From: Dyella flava
Lineage (GTDB): Bacteria; Pseudomonadota; Gammaproteobacteria; Xanthomonadales; Rhodanobacteraceae
Length of the DNA: 64,000 nt
Assembly (NCBI RefSeq): GCF_016904955.1
Contig: NZ_JADIKE010000032.1
Coordinates: forward strand, 62,001-126,000
Direction: 5' to 3'
Made by a program: the position numbers and the translations under genes. How positions within the stretch are numbered: the first letter of the stretch is position 1; every line of letters starts with the position of its first letter. Positions 46,394 to 54,837 of the stretch are shown piece after piece. The notes beneath the pieces are model-generated. The model had not been told where the DNA came from, ran no database searches, and worked only from the letters and a program-made list of their open reading frames with translations.

Positions 46394-46727
46394 GTATCGA
46401 CTCCGTCAAAGTGAGGAATTGGATGGAACGCACTTTGGATGAGTCCTTATTCTTCAACTAGAAGGCAGCGGGGAATACCAATTAGTCGCAAGGGGAATAG
46501 GGGACACCTGCGCTGCACGTTCTTCTTGGCCCATCCATAGGGAAGCCATCGGACAGCATGCGCGCATCCAGGGAAATGGAATGTTCAAAGATGCGAGTAC
46601 GCGGGCTCATCGTCCGCGCTACCACGGCGTGATACTTTTGAGCATAAAAGATGAACTTAACAGTATTAAAAGAATCGAGTTCGCCGCCTAAAGTGACTCC
46701 ACCTCAACGCCATCTCTGGAGTCCACC
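46394..46727. promoter_or_regulatory. Divergent promoter region with recurring control motif
   Basis: The gap holds TACTTTTGAGCATAAAAG (from 46633), in which CTTTT-N6-AAAAG is an inverted repeat, then ATTAAAAGAATCG and CCTAAAGTGACTCC (ending 46696). The same ordered elements occur before the DUF417 gene (from 48273) and in the CMD remnant at 27.15 kb. This suggests shared regulation, possibly by the AraC-type regulator encoded at 47.3-48.3 kb; that assignment is inference. Confidence 0.5.
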
Positions 46728-47264
46728 ATGTCTCGTATCCTCACTCCCGCCGCGGAAGCGGCCACCGGTCCCGCTGCCGACGTTTTCGAGCAGATTCGTA
46801 AAGTCGCCGGCAGTGTGCCCAATACCTTTGCAGCGATCGGTGCACTGAACCCGACCGCACTCAAGGCCGTTCTGAATGCCGATGGTGTGCTGGCTTCCGG
46901 CAGCTTGAGCAAGCAGGATCAGGAAACCATCAAGCTGATCGTCAGCGTCGTCGCCGGTTGTGACTACTGCGTGGCCGCGCACTCCTTGCTCGGCAAGCTG
47001 ACCGGGCTGAAGCCCGACGTGCTGGCCAGGATCCGTGCAGGCGAGCCGACCGGTGATGCCAGGCGCGATGCGCTGGCCCACTTCGTTCACACCCTGGTGC
47101 ATACCTCCGGCACGATTGCCGAAACCGAACTCAGCGCGATCAAGCAGGCCGGCTACACCGACGCGCAGCTGGTGGACATCAGCCTGGCCATTGCGCTCAC
47201 CGTTTTCACCAACGTGTTCAATCGCATCAACGATACGGCGATCGACTTTCCGCCGGTGAAGTAA
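46728..47264 (+). CDS. Carboxymuconolactone decarboxylase/AhpD-like protein
   Basis: A 178-residue AhpD-fold protein with the thiol pair C78/C81 and H85 in GCDYCVAAH. The Glu normally preceding the first Cys is Gly here. PNTFAAIGALNPTALKAVL and IKLIVSVVAGCDYC are typical of the peroxidase-related subgroup. TGGAGTCCACC lies just before the ATG. It is divergent from an SDR and is followed by a bidirectional hairpin and the AraC regulator. Likely a peroxidase-type or thiol-redox protein under stress control. Confidence 0.88.
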   Translation: MSRILTPAAEAATGPAADVFEQIRKVAGSVPNTFAAIGALNPTALKAVLNADGVLASGSLSKQDQETIKLIVSVVAGCDYCVAAHSLLGKLTGLKPDVLARIRAGEPTGDARRDALAHFVHTLVHTSGTIAETELSAIKQAGYTDAQLVDISLAIALTVFTNVFNRINDTAIDFPPVK

Positions 47265-47274
47265 GTCCGTTGTC

Positions 47275-47302
47275 CGGGAGCGCTGGAACTACGGCGCTCC
47301 CG
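47275..47302. terminator. Bidirectional terminator hairpin between CMD and AraC genes
   Basis: CGGGAGCGC (47275-47283) and GCGCTCCCG (47294-47302) form a 9-bp stem with a 10-base loop, 10 bases after the CMD stop. It overlaps the 3' end of the convergent AraC gene. Confidence 0.6.
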
Positions 47303-48257
47303 CGTCATCCTGCAGGTGCGCCGCACGGCGCCAGTGCGCCGGCGTCACACCCATGTGGAGTTTGAACGCACGCTGGAACGCCGCTTCGGATTGATATCCC
47401 ACGCTCTCCGCCACCGCACCGGTGGATGCCGACGAAGTGCGCAATTCATTCGCCGCCATGGTCATGCGGATGTCGGTCAACAAGTCACTGGCAGAGCACC
47501 CAAGCTTCTCCTGGAACAGACGCACGAAGGTGGCTCGCGACATGTTGCATTTGCGTGCGAGCAGCGGCAGCGTCCACGGCTGGCCCGGATCATGAAACAG
47601 GGCTTCCAGTGCGGGAGCGAGGCGCGGGTAACCGGCCAATGCGAGTAATCCCGCCGGCGCTTCTTGCGATTCACTGGCACAGCGCAGGGTCAAGGCGAAC
47701 AGCGCGGTAGACAGCCCATTGAGCAGGGCGCGGCCACCCAGGCCATCGACGCCGCTCTCCGAACGCATCAGCCCGATGAGTCCGCCCAACCGCGGACCGG
47801 TTTCATGCGTCTCCACCGATGCGTCGTCGCCGACGCGTATCACCAGATGCGACGGCAGATAACGTCGCAATAGCCGCGCATGCGAAGGGGCAAGTGCAAA
47901 CCGGCCGCACAGCATGTCGAGGCGCGCGCCGGCGCCGGCGTTTTCGCTGAACACCACGTTCGCCGCCGTTCGCACCATCGATGGCTTGGCCCGTTTGCCG
48001 CTGCCATCATGCAGCGCGTGGGCTTCGCCATTGGCCAGCAGCAGGATGTCGCCGGCGGCCAGCTGCAACGGCGGTCCACCGGCTGGATCGTCCAGCAAGG
48101 CCGAGCCATCGAGCACGATGTGATAGGGCATTTCGCCGGCGGCCGATGCTTCCTGATCGATGCGCCACGGCGCGCCGTATTGGCAGCGCAGATCCAGCTG
48201 GCCGCGCACCGGCGTCATTTCCAGCAGACGACTCAACCAATCCAGGGGCGGGGACAT
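47289..48257 (-). CDS. AraC family regulator with N-terminal cupin (RclR-like)
   Basis: A 322-residue activator. The N-terminal cupin (about 20-200) includes LDLRCQYGAPWRID with C25 and DMLCGRFAL with C117. RclR of E. coli, the hypochlorous-acid sensor, has the same type of cupin with an oxidisable Cys in an equivalent LHCRFG context. The C-terminal double HTH lies around 215-312 (WTLPLLARKCNMSRATFVRL ... VAESVGYQSEAAFQRAFK). It is divergent from a DUF417 gene, as rclR is from rclABC, supporting an oxidant-sensing role by analogy. Confidence 0.85.
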   Translation of the reverse strand: MSPPLDWLSRLLEMTPVRGQLDLRCQYGAPWRIDQEASAAGEMPYHIVLDGSALLDDPAGGPPLQLAAGDILLLANGEAHALHDGSGKRAKPSMVRTAANVVFSENAGAGARLDMLCGRFALAPSHARLLRRYLPSHLVIRVGDDASVETHETGPRLGGLIGLMRSESGVDGLGGRALLNGLSTALFALTLRCASESQEAPAGLLALAGYPRLAPALEALFHDPGQPWTLPLLARKCNMSRATFVRLFQEKLGCSASDLLTDIRMTMAANELRTSSASTGAVAESVGYQSEAAFQRAFKLHMGVTPAHWRRAAHLQDDAGAP

Positions 48258-48425
48258 AAGGCTCTCCGGTGAGACTTATTGGCATAAATGTGAGCGAACA
48301 CGACATTAACATGCTCAATTCTGCCTCGTAAAGTGACAGCCAGTTCTTCCACCGCGTCAGTGCAACGCCGATCGATGTCCTGGTGTTCGCTCGATGCCTT
48401 CCAGCTGACTATCGAGGTAAAAATC
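48258..48425. promoter_or_regulatory. Divergent promoter between AraC and DUF417 genes
   Basis: GACTTATTGGCATAAAT (48273-48289), ACATTAACATGCTCAATTC and CCTCGTAAAGTGACAGCC (to ~48345) match, in order and spacing, the elements upstream of the CMD gene at 46.6 kb. The first element begins 16 bases from the AraC start codon. Confidence 0.5.
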
Positions 48426-48923
48426 ATGAACACGCTCATCCAGCTTTTCGCAAAATCAGGTCTTCTGAAGAAGGATCTGGATTACCACTTGGTACGCGCC
48501 TCCATGGTGATCATTTTCTTCTTCTTTGGTTATCAGAAGTGGTTTGAATATGAGGCGCAGACGCTCATTCCGTTTATCAGCAACGGTCCACTCATCTTCT
48601 GGCTGTACCCCCTGTTTGGCGTACGCGGAGCCACCTGGTTCCTCGGTGTCTCCGAATGGACGTTTGGTGCACTGATCCTGGCCGGTTTCTTTAACAAGCG
48701 CCTGGGTGTGCTCGGCGCGCTCGGCTCGGTGGCTACCTTCGTCGGCACCGTCACCATCATTCCGTTCATGCCCAATGGCTGGGCGGCTTCGGCCGGTGGC
48801 TTCCCGGCGATGGTGGGCAATGTGCCGTTCCTGATGAAGGACGTGGTGTTGCTGGCGGTATCGGTCTATCTGCTGAAAGAAGACGTGGTGCGCGCCCTGG
48901 CCTATGAGGCCGAACACGCCTGA
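48426..48923 (+). CDS. DUF417 family membrane protein (RclC/YkgB-like)
   Basis: A 165-residue inner-membrane protein with four hydrophobic segments. Features of the DUF417 family are the N-terminal LVRASMVIIFFFFGYQKWFE, then EAQTLIPFISNGPLIFWLY, GVSEWTFGALILAGFF and VGTVTIIPFMPNGW. RclC of E. coli is induced by reactive chlorine and contributes to resistance. ATG 48426 follows the long leader carrying the shared control motif. The rclA and rclB partners are absent. A strong hairpin follows the stop. Confidence 0.87.
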   Translation: MNTLIQLFAKSGLLKKDLDYHLVRASMVIIFFFFGYQKWFEYEAQTLIPFISNGPLIFWLYPLFGVRGATWFLGVSEWTFGALILAGFFNKRLGVLGALGSVATFVGTVTIIPFMPNGWAASAGGFPAMVGNVPFLMKDVVLLAVSVYLLKEDVVRALAYEAEHA

Positions 48924-48943
48924 GCCTGAATCAGCTTGAACGC

Positions 48944-48964
48944 CGGGGAGCCTATGGCTCCCCG
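48944..48964 (+). terminator. Terminator hairpin after DUF417 gene
   Basis: CGGGGAGCC, loop TAT, GGCTCCCCG: a perfect 9-bp stem 20 bases after the stop, followed by TTTGCG. Confidence 0.75.
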
Positions 48965-49104
48965 TTTGCGTGTGTAACCCGCCAGGCTGGTTGTTGCGCC
49001 GACAATTCCTGCCGGGAATGAGAGCTATGTGTATGCCGTGGGTTCCGCGCTGCGTGCCGCGCATCGACCATAGCGTCAACTCATTCATACGTTGCAGCAA
49101 CGCC

Positions 49105-49773
49105 ATGTCTCTCCAAGCCACCTTAGACGCATTCAAAGCGGACTTCCGCTCGGGCAAGCCGCCTTACAACGCAGCACCCGAGATTCATGCCATCACGGAG
49201 CGCGCGACGGCCGAGCTGATTGCATCGGGTCAGGCAACCCGCGCGGCGAAAGCGTGTGACATCGCACATACGTTTTCCTTGCGCGATGGCCACGGCAATT
49301 GGGTGTCTTCATCGGAGCTGTTGAAAAAAGGGCCTCTGGTAGTGAGTTTCTATCGCGGCGTGTGGTGCCCTTACTGCAACTTCGAACTGCAGGCTTTAGA
49401 GGCCGCACTGCCGATGATTCGAGAGTTTGGGGCGAACCTGGTTGCGATCTCGCCGCAGCTGGCGGCCAGCAACCAGAAGTCAGTGCGCGTGAATCATCTG
49501 AGCTTCCCCATTCTCCACGATCCCCAAAATCTGGTGGCCGCCAGTTTCGGCCTGCGTTACGCCTTGCCGAGTTATCTCGTGGATCTCTACAAGAGCCGGA
49601 AAATCGACCTTCCAGCTTTCAATGGTGACGACAGCTGGACGCTGCCGATGCCATCGCGTTACGTGATCGCGCCGGATCGCACCATCGTGTATGCGGAAGT
49701 CAATCCGGATTACACCAAACGTCCCGAACCGGAAGACCTGCTGCCGGTGCTCAAGCAATACCGTAATCCCTGA
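49105..49773 (+). CDS. Peroxiredoxin-like AhpC/TSA family protein
   Basis: A 222-residue thioredoxin-fold protein. The active-site segment VSFYRGVWCPYCNFELQALE has C88 and C91, a CxxC pair in place of the single peroxidatic Cys with T/SxxC of classical Prx. It belongs to the peroxiredoxin-like subgroup with an N-terminal helical extension. It presumably reduces peroxides or acts as a thiol reductase. Start ATG 49105 gives MSLQATLDAF; an upstream frame adds unlikely residues. Its TGA abuts the stop of the convergent LysR gene (TGATCA), leaving no intergenic space. Confidence 0.87.
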   Translation: MSLQATLDAFKADFRSGKPPYNAAPEIHAITERATAELIASGQATRAAKACDIAHTFSLRDGHGNWVSSSELLKKGPLVVSFYRGVWCPYCNFELQALEAALPMIREFGANLVAISPQLAASNQKSVRVNHLSFPILHDPQNLVAASFGLRYALPSYLVDLYKSRKIDLPAFNGDDSWTLPMPSRYVIAPDRTIVYAEVNPDYTKRPEPEDLLPVLKQYRNP

Positions 49774-50688
49774 TCAGGAGTTGCCTTCGTCATGAGGTGG
49801 AGTGATCTCCTGCAAGGTCGCCTCCACAAAATCGGCGAAGGCGCGCGCCTTGGCACTCACCATGCGCCCGGTGGGAAACAGCGCCCATATGTCGATCGGC
49901 GGCAGCGTCCAATCTTCGAGCACCATCTGCACTTCGCCTTGCTGGATCTCCGAGGCAAACATCCACTCCGAGGCGATGGCAATGCCGATATCCGCCAGCA
50001 CCGCCGCGCGCACACCTTCCGCCGCGGAGACCTGGACGCGCCCGGTGACCATCACGGATGCGACCGTGTCGCCGCGTTGAAAGTCCCACGCGGTATTGCC
50101 GCCGGTAGGGCTGTACACCACGATTTCGTGCTGAGCCAGCTCGGCCGGTGTCTTGGGCTTTCCATGCGCCTGGATATAACGTGGCGTTGCCACGGCGTGA
50201 CGTCTGGTTTGGGCGAGATGCCTGGCGGTCATGCTTGAGTCGGGCAGTGTGCCCATGCGCAAGGCCACATCGATACCTTGCTCGACCAGATCGATATTCT
50301 GGTCGTCCATCCGCAGGTCGATCTGCAGATCCGGATGTGCGCTCAAAAAGGTATTGAGCCGCGGAACGATATACAACCTGGCAAACGTGACGGCCGCACT
50401 CACCCGCAACTTGCCGGACAAGCCTTTGCCCTTGCCGCGCGCGAGCAACTCGGCTTCATGCGCTTCCTCGATGGAACGCTTCGCCCGTTCGTAATAGTGC
50501 TGGCCGGCCTCGGTGGGCGTCAGGCCGCGCGTGGAGCGCAGGATCAGGCGTACGCCAAGCCGATCTTCAAGCTGGGCGACGGACTTGGAAACCGCCGGCT
50601 GGCCGACATTAAGCCGCCTTGCCGCAGCGGAAAACGAGCCTGTTTCCACCACACAGATAAAGGTTTCCATGACTGCAAATCGGTCCAT
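49774..50688 (-). CDS. LysR family transcriptional regulator
   Basis: A 304-residue LysR protein of the CrgA/DsdC-like group. The HTH is at about 16-45 (TGSFSAAARRLNVGQPAVSK) and RLGVRLILRSTRGLTPTEAG follows. The effector domain begins near 92 (GKLRVSAAVTFARLYIVPRL) and contains GIDVALRMGTLPDSSMTARH. Start MDRFAVMETF at 50688; a second ATG (METF) lies six codons on. It is divergent from the SDR-pnt operon across a 369-base gap and convergent with the peroxiredoxin, so it may regulate either. Confidence 0.9.
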   Translation of the reverse strand: MDRFAVMETFICVVETGSFSAAARRLNVGQPAVSKSVAQLEDRLGVRLILRSTRGLTPTEAGQHYYERAKRSIEEAHEAELLARGKGKGLSGKLRVSAAVTFARLYIVPRLNTFLSAHPDLQIDLRMDDQNIDLVEQGIDVALRMGTLPDSSMTARHLAQTRRHAVATPRYIQAHGKPKTPAELAQHEIVVYSPTGGNTAWDFQRGDTVASVMVTGRVQVSAAEGVRAAVLADIGIAIASEWMFASEIQQGEVQMVLEDWTLPPIDIWALFPTGRMVSAKARAFADFVEATLQEITPPHDEGNS

Positions 50689-51057
50689 AGTCCTCGTTCT
50701 CGCGTGGGTTGAAGGGCGTGGGGTGGAGGGCGACGTCACGACGTTGGTTGGCGTCTTTGTCGTTCAAAATAATGTAGCAGTGTCGGCGGCGCATGGCACA
50801 GAAAGATGAATGTCGTGCCGAAGGCCCATCGGCGTATCCCGCCCGCGCGGCCACTGCATCGCGCCATCGGCGTATCCGCTCCCGCGTAAATCACGCATCG
50901 GTCCGGGGCATTCCTCTCAAGAATATCCGTTAGTCGCCTCACCTATCTGGTGGGTTTTCTGTGTGTATTTATCTTTGACCTCGGCTTAGTCATCCCGTCC
51001 GCGCAGCCAAAGTTCCATCGATACGCGGCACTTATCCCAATCCAAGCGAGGTTAATC
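50689..51057. promoter_or_regulatory. Intergenic region LysR-SDR with direct repeats
   Basis: No gene is evident in this gap. CCATCGGCGTATCC occurs twice, at 50826-50839 and 50864-50877 (38-base spacing), the kind of repeat that could bind the divergent LysR protein. The part near 50,945-50,990 is T-rich and promoter-like for the SDR-pnt operon. Confidence 0.4.
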
Positions 51058-51795
51058 ATGAGCAAGAAATTATCCGGCAAAGTGGCAGTCGTCACCGGCG
51101 GCAGTGCCGGCATCGGTCTGGCCACGGCCAAGCGTTTCGTCGAAGAGGGCGCCAAGGTCTTCATCACCGGTCGTCGTCAAAACGAGCTCGACAAGGCGGT
51201 AGCCGAAATACATGGCGACGTCACCGCGATCCAGGGCGACACCTCCAACCTTGACGACATCCAGCGCATTTACGAAGTCGTCGACAACGAGGCTGGCCAC
51301 ATTGACGTGTTGTTCGTCAACGCCGGCTTCTACGAATTCGGCAAGTTCGGCGAGATCTCCGAAGATCACTTCGACCGGACCTTCAACACCAACGTCAAAG
51401 GTCTGCTGTTTACCGTGCAGGAAGCGCTTCCGCTGCTGAGCAAGGAAGCGTCCGTGATCCTCAACGGCTCCATCGCATCGCTCAAGGGCCTTCCCTCGTT
51501 CTCGGTGTATGCGGCGACCAAGGCAGCGGTACGTTCGTTCGCGCGCAGCTGGATTCTCGATCTCAAGGGCACCGGCATCCGCGTCAACGTGTTGAGCCCG
51601 GGTCACACGGAAACGCCAGGCCTGGCCAACCTGTGGCAGGAAGGGACGCGTGAGCGTGTCGTTCCCACCGTTCCGCTGGCACGCATGGGCCAACCCGAGG
51701 ATCTGGCGAAGGCCGCCGTATTCCTCGCCTCGGATGAAAGCAGTTACGTGACTGGCGTCGAGCTGTTTGTCGACGGCGGCGCTGCGCAGTACTGA
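51058..51795 (+). CDS. SDR family oxidoreductase
   Basis: A 245-residue classical SDR with TGGSAGIG (13-20), VNAG (87-90; the first Asn of NNAG is Val), catalytic Tyr151 and Lys155 (YAATK), PGHTETPG and C-terminal GVELFVDGGAAQY. It is a clear paralogue of the protein at 57.6 kb (shared KVAVxTGGSxGIGLxTAK and FITGRRQxELDKA). The ATG follows GCGAGGTTAATC. pntAA starts 29 bases downstream, so it is probably the first gene of the pnt operon, placing a NADPH-type reductase with NADPH regeneration. Confidence 0.9.
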   Translation: MSKKLSGKVAVVTGGSAGIGLATAKRFVEEGAKVFITGRRQNELDKAVAEIHGDVTAIQGDTSNLDDIQRIYEVVDNEAGHIDVLFVNAGFYEFGKFGEISEDHFDRTFNTNVKGLLFTVQEALPLLSKEASVILNGSIASLKGLPSFSVYAATKAAVRSFARSWILDLKGTGIRVNVLSPGHTETPGLANLWQEGTRERVVPTVPLARMGQPEDLAKAAVFLASDESSYVTGVELFVDGGAAQY

Positions 51796-51824
51796 CCGAC
51801 ACCCAACGACTTGGAGTGACTCCC

Positions 51825-52964
51825 ATGAATGCAGTAGCAAATGAAAAGACCGCGCCGTCGCCGCCCGTCGTCATGGGTGTGCCGCGCGAGACCTTGCCCG
51901 GCGAACGGCGCGTTGCCCTGACCCCGGCTGATATCAAGCGCCTGGGACCGGCCTTCGACATCATCGTCGAGGCCGGCGCCGGGTCGCTCGCTGGATTTCC
52001 CGATAACGACTACGTCCAGGCCGGCGCGCGCATCGCGGATGTGAGCGTGTTGCAGCGAGAAGCGAGTGTCATCGTGAGCGTCCGCGCTCCCGAATGGATC
52101 GCCCATATCAAGGAAGGCGGCGTCCTGATTTCACTCGGCGCACGCGATTTGTCGCTGGCCAAGGCGCTGGCGGAAACGTCGGTCGTCCATCTTGGACTTG
52201 AGCGGCTCCCGCGCATCACCCGCGCGCAGAGCATGGATGTGCTGTCCTCGCAGGCCAGCATTGCCGGTTATGCGGCAGTACTGGAAGGCGCCCGCCACTT
52301 GCCGGTCATCCTGCCCATGCTCACCACCGCAGCGGGCGTCATCAAGCCGGCGAATGTGATGGCGTTGGGCGCCGGCGTGGCGGGCTTGCAGGCCCTGGCG
52401 ACGGCGCGCCGAATGGGCGCTCTCACGCATGGCTTCGATGTGCGCGAGTCCGCTCGCGAACAAGTAGAGAGTGTCGGCGCGAGCTTTGTCGCGCCGAACG
52501 TCTCGCTGGCCTCGGCGGAAACCAGCGGCGGCTATGCGCGCGAGCAGAGTTCGGATGAGCAGGCGCAACTGCGTCGCGCGCTGGCCGAGCATTTGCGCAC
52601 GATGGATCTGATCGTCACCACCGCGCAGATTCCAGGCCGCCCCGCGCCACTGCTGATCGATGACGAAACCTTTGCCGCCCTGGCGCCGGGAACCGTCATC
52701 GTCGACATGGCGGCCGAATCCGGTGGCAACACGTCACGCACGCGGCCGGATGTGGAGGTCTCGTTCGGCGGCGTCACCGTCCTGGGCCCCACGCAGTTGC
52801 CAAGTCATGCGGCGGGCGATGCAAGCCGCATGTACGGCGGAAATATCCGCCATCTGCTGGAACACCTTGGCACCAAGGACGGTGCGCTCAAGCTCGACCC
52901 CTCCGATGCGATTACCTCAGCCCTGCTTGGTCTTCCGAAGCCAAGCGAAGTCACGACTGCTTAA
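51825..52964 (+). CDS. pntAA: NAD(P) transhydrogenase subunit alpha, part 1 (PntAA, NAD-binding domain I)
   Basis: The soluble NAD(H)-binding domain of proton-translocating transhydrogenase. The 379-residue product has GVPRETLPGERRVALTP near 21, the TRAQSMDVLSSQASIAGYAA signature, MALGAGVAGLQALATARRMG (Rossmann loop) and VTTAQIPGRPAPLLI. It lacks the membrane segment found in fused E. coli PntA; that part is encoded by the next gene, as in Rhodospirillum-type three-subunit enzymes. ATG 51825 has GGAG eight bases upstream. Confidence 0.94.
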   Translation: MNAVANEKTAPSPPVVMGVPRETLPGERRVALTPADIKRLGPAFDIIVEAGAGSLAGFPDNDYVQAGARIADVSVLQREASVIVSVRAPEWIAHIKEGGVLISLGARDLSLAKALAETSVVHLGLERLPRITRAQSMDVLSSQASIAGYAAVLEGARHLPVILPMLTTAAGVIKPANVMALGAGVAGLQALATARRMGALTHGFDVRESAREQVESVGASFVAPNVSLASAETSGGYAREQSSDEQAQLRRALAEHLRTMDLIVTTAQIPGRPAPLLIDDETFAALAPGTVIVDMAAESGGNTSRTRPDVEVSFGGVTVLGPTQLPSHAAGDASRMYGGNIRHLLEHLGTKDGALKLDPSDAITSALLGLPKPSEVTTA

Positions 52965-52974
52965 GGAGACCACC

Positions 52975-53286
52975 ATGTCCACCATGACCATCATCCAGAT
53001 GTACGTGTTTGTACTCGCGGCGTTCACCGGGTTCCTGACCATCAGCCGCATCCCCCCACTGCTGCACACGCCGTTGATGGCAGCGACCAACGCCGTATCG
53101 GGCATTTCGCTGGTCGCCTCGCTGATCCTCGCCGGCGCGAAAGTTGGCGTACTGCCGACCGTGCTTGGCACGATCGCCGTGGCCTGTGCCATGACCAATG
53201 TCGTCGGTGGCTTCCTGATCACCGATCGCATGCTGGCGATGTTCAAACACGACACGAAGGGCGCTTCGCGCGCGAACAAGTCATGA
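52975..53286 (+). CDS. pntAB: NAD(P) transhydrogenase subunit alpha, part 2 (PntAB, membrane domain)
   Basis: A 103-residue membrane subunit with three to four helices (IIQMYVFVLAAFTGFLTISR, PLMAATNAVSGISLVASLIL, VLGTIAVACAMTNVVGGFLI) forming part of the proton channel. AAGGAG lies just before the ATG. The stop overlaps the start of the following 51-residue ORF by four bases. The C-terminal ASRANKS is encoded by a sequence nearly repeated at the end of that next ORF. Confidence 0.93.
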   Translation: MSTMTIIQMYVFVLAAFTGFLTISRIPPLLHTPLMAATNAVSGISLVASLILAGAKVGVLPTVLGTIAVACAMTNVVGGFLITDRMLAMFKHDTKGASRANKS

Positions 53287-53438
53287 ACTACGTCATCGAT
53301 ATCACATACGCGGCCGCAGCCGGCTGGCTCTTCGTGGTCGGGGGCATCCTGATCAACATGCTGGCGGGCCTCAAACGAGTCACCACCTCGTCAATCACTT
53401 CCAACCCGGAGGGCGCCGAAGGCGCAAACAAGTCATGA
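53283..53438 (+). CDS. 51-residue single-span membrane ORF between pntAB and pntB
   Basis: ATG 53283 overlaps the pntAB stop (ATGA) and its own TGA at 53436-53438 overlaps the pntB ATG (53435) in the same way. The product begins MNYVIDITYAAAAGWLFVVG and ends EGAEGANKS; residues ~10-30 form one membrane helix. I know no family. The double ATGA overlap and hydrophobic helix argue that it is translated as part of the transhydrogenase operon, perhaps as an accessory subunit. Confidence 0.65.
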   Translation: MNYVIDITYAAAAGWLFVVGGILINMLAGLKRVTTSSITSNPEGAEGANKS

Positions 53439-54814
53439 ACAGTCTGATCGAAACTGCTTATCTCGCTGCGTCGGTGATGTTCATCTTCGCCCTGCGCAGC
53501 CTCGGCCGCCCCGAAACCGCCCGGCGCGGCATGCATCTCGCCGCGGCAGGCATGGCGATCGCCATCGTTGCAACGCTGCTGCAGCAACGCATCGTTTCCT
53601 ATGAATGGATCGCCGTGGGTTCGGCGATTGGAGCCATCGCCGGCTACCCGCTTGGCATGTGGGTGCCGATGACGGCGATGCCGCAACGCATTGCACTCAG
53701 CCATGCTTTCGGCGCCATGGCGGCAACCCTGGTAGGTGTCGGCGAGTATTGGCACAGCCTGCACACGGGCACGCTGCAGACCTTTCAAGTCGGCGCGCTG
53801 GGATTTGAAGTGCTGCTCGGCTCGCTGACCGTCACCGGAAGCCTGATGGCCTTCGGCAAATTGCAGGAAGTGCTGCCCGGACGCCCGATCACCTTTCGCG
53901 GGCAGAACGTGATGAACCTGAGCATTCTCGCCGCCGGTTTTGCAGCGCTGGTCTGGGTGATCGTGGCACCGACCGCCGAGAGTGCGTTCTTCGGTATGGT
54001 CGGCATCGGACTGGCCGTGGGCATCCTGATGGTGCTGCCGATCGGCGGTGCCGACATGCCGGTGGTGGTGTCCCTGCTCAACTCCTATGCGGGCCTGGCT
54101 TCCTGTGCCACGGGTTTCGCTACCGACAACAACATCCTCATCATCGTGGGTGCGTTGGACGGTGCCAGTGGCCTGATCCTGTCCATCATCATGAGCAAGG
54201 CGATGAACCGTTCGTTCGCCAATGTGCTGTTCGGCGCCTTTGGCTCGACACCGGAAGCCAGTGCTCAGTCGGCGGCGGGCGGTGAAATGTCCGCGGTGGC
54301 GCCGGATGATGCCGCGCTGCGCCTGGCGTTCGCCAAGCAGGTGGTGGTGGTTCCGGGCTATGGCCTGGCTGTCGCACAAGCCCAGCATCAGGCACGCGAA
54401 TTGGGCGAGGAAATCGAGAAGCGCGGTGGTGAGGTGCGTTATGCGATTCACCCGGTCGCGGGCCGCATGCCTGGGCACATGAATGTGTTGCTGGCGGAAG
54501 CGGGCGTTCCCTACAACAAGCTCATCGAGATGGACGATATCAACGAGAAGTTCCCGGAAACCGATGTGGCCTTGGTGGTGGGCGCCAACGATGTGGTCAA
54601 TCCGGCGGCACGTACCAACCCGGCTTCGCCCATCTACGGCATGCCGATCCTGAAGGTAAGCGATGCGAAGAGCACCATTGTGCTCAAGCGCGGACGCGGA
54701 ACCGGCTTCTCCGGTGTGGAAAACGATTTGTTCTTCGCACCCAAGACGTCGATGTTGTTTGGTGATGCGAAGCAGTCGCTGACCAATCTGGTCACGGAAG
54801 TGAAAGCAGCCTGA
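53435..54814 (+). CDS. pntB: NAD(P) transhydrogenase subunit beta (PntB)
   Basis: The NADP(H)-binding and main membrane subunit, 459 residues. Multiple helices in the first ~280 residues (LIETAYLAASVMFIFALRSL onward, with LPIGGADMPVVVSLLNSYAG) precede domain III. That domain contains VVPGYGLAVAQAQHQ, GRMPGHMNVLLAEAGVPY, VGANDVVNPAA and KRGRGTGFSGVENDLF. It couples proton entry to hydride transfer from NADH to NADP, feeding NADPH to the reductases around it. Starts within the preceding ORF's stop (ATGA). Confidence 0.96.
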   Translation: MNSLIETAYLAASVMFIFALRSLGRPETARRGMHLAAAGMAIAIVATLLQQRIVSYEWIAVGSAIGAIAGYPLGMWVPMTAMPQRIALSHAFGAMAATLVGVGEYWHSLHTGTLQTFQVGALGFEVLLGSLTVTGSLMAFGKLQEVLPGRPITFRGQNVMNLSILAAGFAALVWVIVAPTAESAFFGMVGIGLAVGILMVLPIGGADMPVVVSLLNSYAGLASCATGFATDNNILIIVGALDGASGLILSIIMSKAMNRSFANVLFGAFGSTPEASAQSAAGGEMSAVAPDDAALRLAFAKQVVVVPGYGLAVAQAQHQARELGEEIEKRGGEVRYAIHPVAGRMPGHMNVLLAEAGVPYNKLIEMDDINEKFPETDVALVVGANDVVNPAARTNPASPIYGMPILKVSDAKSTIVLKRGRGTGFSGVENDLFFAPKTSMLFGDAKQSLTNLVTEVKAA

Positions 54815-54837
54815 GCGGCGTGATGGATCAGAGTGCT

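Noticed and set aside
53288..54478. 396-codon frame antisense to pntB
   Set aside because: His/Arg-rich shadow sequence with no motif; pntB on the plus strand is unambiguous.
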